From Sabellastarte sp. h YS-2021 (lineage: Eukaryota > Annelida > Polychaeta > Sabellida > Sabellidae): a DNA stretch of 64,000 bases. The translations under genes were made by a program, and so were the position numbers. The DNA lies in contig OZ024929.1 in the NCBI GenBank assembly GCA_964017235.1, forward strand, positions 113,631,793-113,695,792, given 5' to 3'. The notes under the pieces are model-generated. The model made no database searches. It had not been told where the DNA came from and saw only the letters and a list, made by a program, of their open reading frames with translations. Within the stretch, counting starts at the first letter, position 1; the number at the start of each line of letters is the position of its first letter. Positions 38,291 to 45,255 of this stretch are shown here, piece by piece.

Positions 38291-38356
38291 TACGTCATAG
38301 GGTTTCTAAATTACGTCACAAGCTATGGAGGCATGTTTCCGTGTAATGTGACGTCA
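38291..38356. promoter_or_regulatory. cluster of CRE/ATF-like sites upstream of gene 2
   Basis: TACGTCAT (38291-38298), TTACGTCAC (38311-38319) and the full palindrome TGACGTCA (38349-38356) lie within 66 bp. They sit in the 173-bp gap between the 3' end of gene 1 and the ATG of gene 2. These match the known CREB/ATF consensus; function is inferred. Confidence 0.55.
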
Positions 38357-38416
38357 CAATTCGTTTTCTCGCAGGAAAACTATTAATTGAAGAATATTAA
38401 TTTATATTTCTTACCT

Positions 38417-39625
38417 TTATGGGTTGATTTCAGTGTCCTCATCAGTCCTAAGTCCTACATCTCTCATTTCTATCCCATTGCCCTCGTTTTCCAAATCTCT
38501 GTTAAACCTAGAGCAGAGTAATTTTTTCTTTAGGATCCATGCGATTAGAAATGCAGACAAAATGCATGAGATGCCGGTTGAGACCATAAGCCAGTAGCAT
38601 CTTAGGATGTGTGAGCTATTGTTTGCTGTAATTTTTGTCATATTATAGACAGATCCTTTGGATGAATACTGGGCAGTGCTAGTGGAATTCCAGAGATCTG
38701 TTGATGAGACTGAGGAATGGTTAAGATTCCATATCTCTCTCGCTGTTGTAGCTAATTAAGAAATAATAGTCAAAAATTACACTTTGTTATAATTCACCAT
38801 TGACATTAAATACTAACAGGAAATAGCTAAAAGCTGAACCAATGAAGGTTAGCTCTGTCATTACAGACCTACGAGGACTGTTGAAAATCTCCAGTCCCAA
38901 TTAAAAATAACAGGAAATTTCGAACCCGAAGGTAAGCTTGATAAAACATATTAATGAGGTATTGCTGCTAGTGCGTCGCTTTGGACGCAATGACAGTAAG
39001 CTCTGGATGTACAGAATGTGGAGGTCTGTTGAAATTCTCCATTCCCAATTAAAATTAACAGGAAATTTCGAACCCGAAGGTAAGCACCTCATACACATAT
39101 TAATGAGGTATTGCTGTTACTGCGCCTGTTTGGACGCAATGAGAGTAAGCTGTGAATGTACAGACTGTGGAGGTCTGTTGAAATTCTCCATTCCCAATTA
39201 AAAATAACAGGAAATTTCGAACCCGAGGGTAAGCATCCCAAAGCCATTTTTTCTCTGAATATTACATTATAATTTTAACTACATAGGATAATATACTCAC
39301 CTTTCTGGACATTTTCTGTGCACATATTAGTGACTACTATAATTTCCACCGGAATTTCTTTAATCCTAGTGCAGTTGAGGTACATTATATCCAATATTGT
39401 CCAATATTTTAAAGAGGGAAAATTTTCCAAGACTAGATAGATATCTAGAAATTCCAACTTTTTTAAATATAAAATACGGATTTTTGGATTATAGGTAAAT
39501 TTCACCCATACAACATCTATACATACAGCCATATCTTCCTCACAGTTACACATTCCCTGGAAACAAGCTTTAGATTTCAATAATCCGGGTAAAAGGGCTA
39601 AGAGGATAAACATTTGTGTCTGCAT
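38417..39625 (-). CDS. two-exon type I membrane protein with LRR-like ectodomain (gene 1)
   Basis: Minus strand. Exon 1 is 39625-39301 (donor GTGAGT at 39300), the acceptor TTAATTAG ends at 38752, and exon 2 is 38751-38417. The intron is phase 1 and the joined frame has 219 residues. Exon 1 encodes a signal peptide (MQTQMFILLALLPGLL), a Cys cluster like an LRR N-cap (CFQGMCNCEEDMAVC) and two or three leucine-rich-like strands. Exon 2 begins with a Ser/Thr/Asn-rich stalk with several N-glycosylation sequons (NHS, NST, NMT, NNS), then one membrane segment (about 38610-38540, ending AFLIAWIL), a KKK stop-transfer and an acidic tail of about 35 residues. The start at 39625 is chosen because it opens the signal peptide; the frame extends slightly upstream without ATG. 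Function unknown. Confidence 0.75.
38752..39300 (-). other. intron of membrane-protein gene 1, containing three repeat copies
   Basis: Three copies of the Maverick-specific repeat (38877-38938, 39024-39086, 39173-39234), antisense to the gene, are separated by about 87-bp spacers with 'catattaatgaggtattgctg'. The open frames crossing this region on both strands are repeat artefacts. Confidence 0.8.
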
Positions 39626-39655
39626 TTTGACATTTGTATGTACTCTATGCGACAA

Positions 39656-39830
39656 CAGTACATGAGAACAATACAGGCAAAACTCTTTGTGTAGGATATC
39701 TGGCAGGTATTGGGGTATCTGGCAAGCAGGCGAATGTAATCTTGGCAGGTGAAATAATATAAATAGAGAGGAGACTAAACAGCTTTCTGATTGTTTACCG
39801 TGTGACTAAGGAGATAAGATAGTGATAACA
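39656..39830. promoter_or_regulatory. divergent promoter between gene 1 and the packaging ATPase
   Basis: ATATAAATA at 39758-39766 lies 65-73 bp before the ATPase ATG. Toward gene 1, 'tatctggca' recurs near 39700 and 39716, and 'cttggcag' near 39741. No clear TATA box for gene 1 is seen. Confidence 0.55.
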
Positions 39831-40451
39831 ATGTTCAAATTTTTTTCACCCACTACTGCAATGATTACAGGTCCTACGGGCTCTGGAAAGACAAAGTTTG
39901 TGTTTAAGCTATTGGAGAATTTAAATACTATGTTTGATGTTCCAGTGGATAAGGTGTACTATTTTTATGGGGTATGGCAGGATTCTTTTGATAACAAAGT
40001 AATTGAAAATTTGGAATTTATTCAGGGACTTCCTGACGAGACTCGAATTAAGCAAATTGCTGACTCTAAGCATAATCTGATTATTATTGATGATTTACAA
40101 ATGTCAGCAGTGAATAGTCCCTCCATTACCAATCTATTTAGTAGGGATTCACATCATAGAAAACTCAGCGTCTTTTTAATACTACAAAATCTGTATCATT
40201 CTGGAAAGTACAGTAGAGACATTACCCTGAATACTCATTATTTTATTTTGTTTAAAAATCCTAGGGATATAAATCAAATAAAAATTTTAGGAAATCAGTT
40301 AGGAATGTGTGATAAGGTCTGTCTGGCCTATGAGGACGCCACTACAGAATCTTACAGTTACTTGCTGATAGATCTGTCTCCTACCAGGGATAAGAGCTCA
40401 TGGTTACGCACCCATATATTTCCTGATGAATACCTAACTATATATAAATAG
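39831..40451 (+). CDS. ATP: FtsK/HerA-type genome-packaging ATPase
   Basis: A 206-residue P-loop ATPase of the A32/FtsK-HerA type found in Polintons and related viruses, where it pumps DNA into the capsid. The Walker A motif is GPTGSGKT (about residues 14-21) and Walker B is LIIIDDLQ (about 83-90). A polar Q motif follows about 35 residues later (VFLILQNLYH, about 118-127), as in this clade. The ATG at 39831 is preceded by a TATA box at 39758 and an ATG-free leader. It opens the plus-strand core gene cluster. Its stop codon is embedded in the TATA box of the next gene. Confidence 0.95.
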   Translation: MFKFFSPTTAMITGPTGSGKTKFVFKLLENLNTMFDVPVDKVYYFYGVWQDSFDNKVIENLEFIQGLPDETRIKQIADSKHNLIIIDDLQMSAVNSPSITNLFSRDSHHRKLSVFLILQNLYHSGKYSRDITLNTHYFILFKNPRDINQIKILGNQLGMCDKVCLAYEDATTESYSYLLIDLSPTRDKSSWLRTHIFPDEYLTIYK

Positions 40452-40460
40452 CTATAAATA
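40441..40460 (+). promoter_or_regulatory. double TATA box overlapping the ATPase stop codon
   Basis: TATATAAATAGCTATAAATA contains two TATAAATA matches. The TAG stop of the ATPase (40449-40451) lies inside it. The next ATG is at 40489. Confidence 0.65.
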
Positions 40461-40488
40461 CTTGCTAGATCAAAGACTACTGATCAGT

Positions 40489-40797
40489 ATGTCTTCTAAT
40501 CTCCTTAGATCAAAGCATTTTCTAAAGGTTATATTGGATAACAATAAAAATTTAAATAAGTATATGTTCTCAGAGGCTAATCAGTCACAAATAAAAGCCA
40601 TTGCAGAGATTTTCTTCAATATTGTTCGTCTGCCACTAAGTAAAAAGACCAAGGCAAAATTTGACAAGTATTCAGCCTTGATTAAACGATTTCTAAGAAG
40701 GGTTAGAGGGCGGCTTCAATTACTGAAGAGACATCACAGAATTTTTACAGATTTATTATATACCATAAGGAATTATATCAAACAAATTTTACAATGA
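40489..40797 (+). CDS. small basic Polinton-conserved protein of unknown function
   Basis: A 102-residue, Lys/Arg-rich, all-helical protein. Its pattern is an N-terminal leucine-rich helix, an 'IKAIAEIFFNIV' helix, then LSKKTKAKFDKY and a long basic helical tail. This resembles a small ORF that commonly accompanies capsid genes in metazoan Polintons; the match is from memory of the pattern, not a search. The frame extends to 40462 only through a TTG codon, so the ATG at 40489 is used. Its TGA overlaps the next ATG (ATGA at 40794-40797). Confidence 0.6.
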   Translation: MSSNLLRSKHFLKVILDNNKNLNKYMFSEANQSQIKAIAEIFFNIVRLPLSKKTKAKFDKYSALIKRFLRRVRGRLQLLKRHHRIFTDLLYTIRNYIKQILQ

Positions 40798-41162
40798 ATA
40801 AATTTGTAATGATACCTCATGAACAATTTTTAAAATTTAAAAAATATCTCGAGAGTGAAAAGCAGAACGCATATAAAGACAAAACTACTGAGCAGGAATC
40901 AGAGCAATCTGAAAATGCTGTAACATCATCCAAGGCTGAGACTGGAAGCAATGAGAGCCTATATATGTCACCACCACCAGGAATACCTGAGATCAGTGTA
41001 GACAAACGATTCAGTGATGATGAAAAATCCCCAACTAATTCAACTGGAGGAAGGGTTAAACAGCAAGGAGGAACGGCTACAAAACAGAGGGGAGGCAGCA
41101 GGGAGTCTATCAGAGAGCGCAAACCAAAATGGATTAAATTCTGGAATAAAAATCTCTCCTGA
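40794..41162 (+). CDS. Polinton-conserved protein with PPPGIP motif, unknown function
   Basis: A 122-residue protein beginning MNKFVMIPHEQFLKFKKYLE, then a Glu/Ser-rich linker, a PPPGIPE motif (about residues 61-67), a Gly/Gln/Arg-rich stretch and a KPKWIKFW end. Short proteins starting with a similar 'M..FV.IP...' segment and carrying a PPPG motif occur beside the integrase in other Polintons (my recollection). It starts at the ATGA overlap with the preceding ORF. Its last 146 bases overlap the integrase start in another frame. Confidence 0.6.
   Translation: MNKFVMIPHEQFLKFKKYLESEKQNAYKDKTTEQESEQSENAVTSSKAETGSNESLYMSPPPGIPEISVDKRFSDDEKSPTNSTGGRVKQQGGTATKQRGGSRESIRERKPKWIKFWNKNLS
40960..40968 (+). 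promoter_or_regulatory. TATA-like element for the integrase, inside the preceding ORF
   Basis: CTATATATG. With initiation about 30 bp downstream, the first ATG reached is 41017, the proposed integrase start, because 40970-41016 has no ATG. Confidence 0.45.
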
Positions 41163-42288
41163 TGTGGAGGTACTCCTTAAAGATGCATATTATAACCCCA
41201 GTAGTCCTGCCTCCTTCAGCGGGGTTGAAAAATTGTACAATTTCGTGAAAAAAAATGATCAATATAAGATTTCAAGGAGATCTATTAAACAGTGGCTAGC
41301 TAAACAGGAGACCTATACTTCACATCATCCTGTCAGGAGACGTTTCAAGAGACCCAAGGTCCTTTCCTTCTCCAAAAATTATCAATGGGATACAGATACT
41401 GCTAATATGGTGAAATACAGAAAATCGAATGATAATTATGGCTATTTTGTGGTTTTTATCGATATATTTACTCGTTATCTCTATACCAAACCAATGTATA
41501 CTCTCACAGGAAAGGAAATGAAGCAAGTCATGTCTAATATTTTTGAGGAATCAGGGGTGAAACCACAGAAAATAAGAAGTGATCAAGGTAGTGAATATAA
41601 AAATTCAGAGGTGACCAAATTTTTGAGAACCTCAAAGGTGGATCAGATATTTACTTATTATGAAACTAAAGCTAATTACGCAGAGAGAGTAATAAAAACA
41701 ATTAAACTCAAGATATTCAAATATTTAACAGCTAGAGAATCCTTCAGATGGGTAGATAATTTACAAAACTTTACGGCTAGTTACAACAATGCCAGCCATA
41801 GATCTATTAAGATGACCCCCACAAAGGCTCAGAGTTCAAACCAGTATGATATATGGTCTTATCAATACGGCCTCAAAACTAAGGGTATTAAGAAAGACAA
41901 AAGCATGAAGAAGACCAGACCTAACCCTAAAAGGGTGAAATTTATGTATAAGGTTGGTGATAGGGTTAAAATAAGTTATCTAAAGAACAGTTTCGATCGA
42001 GAATATGCTGAAAAATGGTCTGGTGAGATTTTTACAATCATTGATAGAAAACTAAATCAAGATATCCCAATGTATCAACTAAAAGATTATCAAAATGAGG
42101 TCATAACGTCATATTTTTATGAGCCTGAATTACAACTAGCATTTTTGGATGAAAATATGGTCTACAAAATAGAAAAAATTCTTAAAAAAAGGAAAAGAAA
42201 GGGGATATCAGAGATGCTGGTAAAATGGAAAGGATGGCCAAGCAAATTTAATTCCTGGATACCAGAGACAGCTATGGAAGAACTATAA
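41017..42288 (+). CDS. INT: retroviral-type integrase with C-terminal chromodomain
   Basis: A 423-residue rve-superfamily integrase, which inserts the element and creates the 6-bp target duplication. Catalytic acids are seen in WDTDTA (about residue 124), RSDQGSEY (about 187) and NYAERV (about 221), with 33 residues between the last two. The N-terminal 100 residues are helical and basic. The C-terminal 50 residues form a chromodomain (YKIEKIL, then LVKWKGWP, then NSWIPE), which in other elements reads modified histone tails. The frame has a stop at 40999, so the ATG pair at 41017/41020 is the earliest start unless an intron is used. It overlaps the preceding ORF by 146 bases. Confidence 0.95.
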   Translation: MMKNPQLIQLEEGLNSKEERLQNRGEAAGSLSESANQNGLNSGIKISPDVEVLLKDAYYNPSSPASFSGVEKLYNFVKKNDQYKISRRSIKQWLAKQETYTSHHPVRRRFKRPKVLSFSKNYQWDTDTANMVKYRKSNDNYGYFVVFIDIFTRYLYTKPMYTLTGKEMKQVMSNIFEESGVKPQKIRSDQGSEYKNSEVTKFLRTSKVDQIFTYYETKANYAERVIKTIKLKIFKYLTARESFRWVDNLQNFTASYNNASHRSIKMTPTKAQSSNQYDIWSYQYGLKTKGIKKDKSMKKTRPNPKRVKFMYKVGDRVKISYLKNSFDREYAEKWSGEIFTIIDRKLNQDIPMYQLKDYQNEVITSYFYEPELQLAFLDENMVYKIEKILKKRKRKGISEMLVKWKGWPSKFNSWIPETAMEEL

Positions 42289-42292
42289 ATAG
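42284..42292 (+). promoter_or_regulatory. TATA box of the minor capsid gene, overlapping the integrase stop
   Basis: TATAAATAG contains the integrase stop TAA (42286-42288) and lies 66 bp before the ATG at 42350. One ATG at 42334 precedes the true start in another frame but has a weak context (T at -3), so leaky scanning is expected. Confidence 0.65.
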
Positions 42293-42349
42293 CCAATGCT
42301 GCCCTGTGTTTGTGTTAAAGCTTTCATAATTGAATGAAAAAGAGGGAGA

Positions 42350-42763
42350 ATGACAGAGGGAGACTTTTACATTTTCTTAAGTTCGAAGGATTCCTTAAGG
42401 TTTCATCCTGGTAACAAGGGTTATAACTTCACTGTGGAACTTCCTGAGAGAGTGGAATTGAGGGGAAATTGGAAAGTGGCGCTCTGCGATATTTTTTTAA
42501 ATGAAAAAATATCAGAGACCCTCATGGTTTTTTCAGATATCTGCGATTATAGTTTTGTTAGAGATTCCTTAGAACCAATTTTAAGAATGGTAATGCCAAA
42601 CAATAAAAGAAGCCAATTATTTCCAGACAGGTTTTATTTGGGGGTGAGGCAGTCGAATTTAGGTCGAATCAAAATCTATATAAAAGATAGCTCCTTTAAC
42701 AATGCTCTAGCATTAAAGGGGGAGATACAGCTCACATTACACCTTAAAAAAGAAAATGGATAA
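42350..42763 (+). CDS. minor capsid (penton) protein, single jelly-roll
   Basis: A 137-residue protein with the N-terminal pattern shared by Polinton penton-like proteins: DFYIFLSS, then NFTVELPERVEL, then GNWKVALCDIF. These are the first strands of a single jelly-roll. The protein would form the five-fold vertices of a capsid built by the major capsid protein downstream. The C-terminal half is less recognisable (FYLGVRQS, then LTLHLK). It is short for the family, and I cannot exclude that it is a partial domain. Its last codons overlap the start of the next ORF. Confidence 0.85.
   Translation: MTEGDFYIFLSSKDSLRFHPGNKGYNFTVELPERVELRGNWKVALCDIFLNEKISETLMVFSDICDYSFVRDSLEPILRMVMPNNKRSQLFPDRFYLGVRQSNLGRIKIYIKDSSFNNALALKGEIQLTLHLKKENG
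42677..42686 (+). promoter_or_regulatory. internal TATA box for the lysine-rich ORF
   Basis: TATATAAAAG inside the minor capsid ORF. After a start site near 42707 the first ATG is 42756. Confidence 0.55.
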
Positions 42764-43160
42764 ATATTTAAACTTTTGCAAGAAATGTATTGAGGGAAGA
42801 GTCGCATATAACCCAAATTTTTATGAATTAAATCCTAAAAATTCAGAAACAGATAGGGTTAATGACAAACCGGTGGAGGTTACATTAGTTACACCTACAG
42901 AGGCAGCAGTGGAGCAGGCCAAGAGTGAGATAAAATTGAAAAAGGGTATAAATAGCATGGTTGGAACCCACAAAGGTCAAACTGGTGGGAAGACTAGAAA
43001 GAGTAAGATTACAAAGAAATCCTCAAGAAAAATTTCTTCCAAGAATAAAAATAAAACTAGGAAAGGTAGCAGCACTAAGAGATCATCAACATCTGTCCAG
43101 AAGGGGTTGAAAGTAAAGAGTAAGAAGAAAAAATTCAATTCTCACTCATTATGGATATAA
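42756..43160 (+). CDS. lysine-rich basic protein, putative DNA-condensing core protein
   Basis: A 134-residue protein. The N-terminal third has a Cys pair (CKKC) and mixed sequence. From about residue 65 it is dominated by Lys, Ser, Thr and Gly, with runs such as KSKITKKSSRKISSKNKNK and KVKSKKKK. It resembles nothing I recognise as a folded domain. Position between the two capsid genes and the histone-like tail suggest a virion core protein that packs DNA, as adenoviral core proteins do; this is inference. It overlaps both neighbours (ATG within the minor capsid stop; stop within the MCP start). Confidence 0.7.
   Translation: MDKYLNFCKKCIEGRVAYNPNFYELNPKNSETDRVNDKPVEVTLVTPTEAAVEQAKSEIKLKKGINSMVGTHKGQTGGKTRKSKITKKSSRKISSKNKNKTRKGSSTKRSSTSVQKGLKVKSKKKKFNSHSLWI
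42947..42955 (+). promoter_or_regulatory. internal TATA box for the major capsid gene
   Basis: TATAAATAG lies inside the lysine-rich ORF, 196-204 bp before the MCP ATG. From about 42962 to 43150 no ATG occurs in any plus frame, so the MCP start would be the first one met. Confidence 0.6.
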
Positions 43161-44458
43161 TTCAAACACCTTTAACCATCTTCCAGCCACCACCCATAGA
43201 TAAGACGATTCAGAAAGAATATTGGGTGGAGTTCAATCCAATTGCCGCTATCACAGATAGCAGTGTAATAGAATTTAATATCCCAGGGACCTCAGTAGAT
43301 TATATCAATTTAGCTAAAACCAGGTTACATGTAAAATACATCATTACAGATGAGAAGGGGGTTCCTATTCATAATAAGCCACCATCAGCTGGTCAACCTG
43401 CAACCCCTAGTCACCAGGTGGCGCCTATAAACTTGACCCTCCATTCAATTTTTAGACAGGTTGATATTGCATTAAATCAAAAAGTAGTATCCTCAGATGT
43501 GGGTGCTAATTATCCGTATAAGGCAATGATTGATTTTCTTCTATCAACCAACAACAACATGGTTCAATCAGAGGGTGAGGCAGCATTGTTTCATAAAGAT
43601 CAACCAGGGGCCATGGAGGCTATCACCTACACAGGGGGTAATCCAGGCTTTACAGAGAGAGGCAGACCAACTAGAAGTGGAGGAACGGCTAGTGTGGAGG
43701 GTTTACTTTATACAGACTTTGGAATAGATCAACCCAGGGCTATAATAAATGGGGTGGCGGTTACCTTGAAGTTTTTTCAATCCTTCAATGAGTTCAGATT
43801 AATGAGAGATGGGAAAGAAAAGTTGAGGTTAAAAATCACAGAGGCTATTTTAAAAGTTTGTTATATCTCTTTGAATCCAGATATGTTAGTCGCTCATAAT
43901 GAGGCTTTGAAAACAAGTCCTGCACTCTACCCCTTCTGGAGAAGTGATATTAAAAGCTTCAGTATTGCTAAAGGATCTCACACATTTATGACTGATAATA
44001 TCTTCCATGGTAAGGTTCCCAGCAAGATTGTGGTTGGTTTAGTTTCAAATGCTGCCTATTCTGGAGATTACACTAAAAATCCGTTTAACTTTCAAAATAT
44101 GGATCTCAATTATATGGAATTGAGTGTGGATGGACAGCCTGTACCAAATAGACCCTTTAAACCCAATTTCAATGAAAAAGATTATGTAGCCTCTTATCTA
44201 AGTCTGGTACCAAACGATTCTGATCGGAAAAATGGTTTGATTATTCAACTTTCAGATTATCCCAAGGGATATGCATTGTACCAATTCGACATACAGAGTT
44301 TCCTATCTGGTCAGGTGATGACAACTTCCGGAAGTGGACATGTGAGATTAAGTCTAAGATTTGGGACTGCCCTTCCAGAAACTATAAATATTATTGTCTA
44401 CGCAAAATTCCCTGAAATATTAAAGATAGATCAAGCTAGAATGGTAAATGTTGGGTGA
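43151..44458 (+). CDS. MCP: major capsid protein, double jelly-roll
   Basis: A 435-residue protein with the features of Polinton double jelly-roll capsid proteins. The N-terminal section carries EYWVEFNPIAAITDSSVIEF followed by a PGTSVDYINL turn. A central segment (PYKAMIDFLLS) and the late GLIIQLSDYPKGYALYQFDI region follow. Trimers of such proteins tile icosahedral shells in adenovirus-like and polinton-like viruses. The length is in the usual range for Polintons (about 400-650), toward the short end. The frame is intact. The gene overlaps the preceding ORF by 10 bases. Its stop forms TGATG with the next start. Confidence 0.93.
   Translation: MDIIQTPLTIFQPPPIDKTIQKEYWVEFNPIAAITDSSVIEFNIPGTSVDYINLAKTRLHVKYIITDEKGVPIHNKPPSAGQPATPSHQVAPINLTLHSIFRQVDIALNQKVVSSDVGANYPYKAMIDFLLSTNNNMVQSEGEAALFHKDQPGAMEAITYTGGNPGFTERGRPTRSGGTASVEGLLYTDFGIDQPRAIINGVAVTLKFFQSFNEFRLMRDGKEKLRLKITEAILKVCYISLNPDMLVAHNEALKTSPALYPFWRSDIKSFSIAKGSHTFMTDNIFHGKVPSKIVVGLVSNAAYSGDYTKNPFNFQNMDLNYMELSVDGQPVPNRPFKPNFNEKDYVASYLSLVPNDSDRKNGLIIQLSDYPKGYALYQFDIQSFLSGQVMTTSGSGHVRLSLRFGTALPETINIIVYAKFPEILKIDQARMVNVG
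44383..44390 (+). promoter_or_regulatory. internal TATA box for the protease gene
   Basis: TATAAATA lies inside the MCP ORF. Downstream, the first ATG (44441) opens only the last five MCP codons and ends in the TGATG that starts the protease, so reinitiation after a minimal ORF is plausible. Confidence 0.5.
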
Positions 44459-44907
44459 TGGATAGCTACGAAATTGCAAAGTATATGAGGTTGGATGAAA
44501 AAATTCGAGATCAATTCTATGGCGTATATTCCCTAGACCTTATCCCTAAAAAACTACCCATTCCCTCCCTAGTTATTGTTAATCTGGATTACTCCACTGA
44601 CAAGGGAAGCCATTGGGTGGTATTGCATCGGGTGAATAATGAGGTTGTGGAACAATTCGATTCAGCAGGAAAACAACCAAAGAGAGACATAGTTAATAAT
44701 TTATTCAGTAATGCATTATCATACAAATACAATAATAAGAGAGTGCAAAATTATCAGACAGATACATGTGGATTATTTTGTTTGTATTATAGCTATCACA
44801 GTAGCAGAGGAAGAAGCATGCAAAGTATTTTATCAGATTTTTCAGTAAACCTAAAAAGTAACGAGGAGATGATCATTAGATTTTTTAATAATAACTTTGT
44901 AAAGTAA
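44458..44907 (+). CDS. PRO: adenain-like cysteine protease
   Basis: A 149-residue C5/Ulp1-type cysteine protease, the Polinton maturation protease expected to cleave capsid precursors. The catalytic His is in GSHWVVLH (about residue 51), the acid in EQFDSAG (about 67), and Gln and Cys in NYQTDTCGLFCLYY (about 99-107). The ATG at 44458 shares bases with the MCP stop (TGATG). The frame also runs three bases further up through a GTG, which is not needed. An AATAAA polyadenylation signal follows at 44923-44928 and is the first clear one after the core plus-strand cluster. Confidence 0.93.
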   Translation: MDSYEIAKYMRLDEKIRDQFYGVYSLDLIPKKLPIPSLVIVNLDYSTDKGSHWVVLHRVNNEVVEQFDSAGKQPKRDIVNNLFSNALSYKYNNKRVQNYQTDTCGLFCLYYSYHSSRGRSMQSILSDFSVNLKSNEEMIIRFFNNNFVK

Positions 44908-44922
44908 CGATTCACTATAAGA

Positions 44923-44928
44923 AATAAA
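44923..44928 (+). terminator. polyadenylation signal for the core cluster
   Basis: AATAAA lies 16 bp after the protease stop. I saw no comparably placed signal between 40451 and 44907, so several transcripts with different starts may share this 3' end. Confidence 0.5.
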
Positions 44929-45065
44929 TGGTATTACATTAAAATATATTTTCTCTGTTATTTCTTCAAAAAAAACATTTACATACTTGAATCATCTGTG
45001 TCCTGCTCAACAGAGTTCCTCAGTCAGTACTACCACAAAACGCTGACAAGTATTCAGAGCAAATG

Positions 45066-45255
45066 CGTTCGGGTGCTTACCTTCGGGTTCGAAATTTCCT
45101 GTTATTTTTAATTGGGAATGGAGATTTTCAACAGAGTTCCTCAGTCTGTACTGTCGCAGCAAAAAGTGACAGGAATTCAGAGGCAATGCGTTGGGGTGCT
45201 TACCTTCTGGTTCAAAATTTCCTGTTAATTCTAATTGGGAATGGAGATTTCAGTA
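45066..45255 (-). repeat. two tandem copies of the Maverick-specific repeat at the convergent 3' ends
   Basis: Cores lie at about 45073-45134 and 45197-45253, with a spacer of about 62 bp. They fill the gap between the protease and polymerase 3' ends. The second copy contains the polymerase stop codon: its CCCAATTAG supplies the last Pro-Asn and TAG. Confidence 0.85.
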
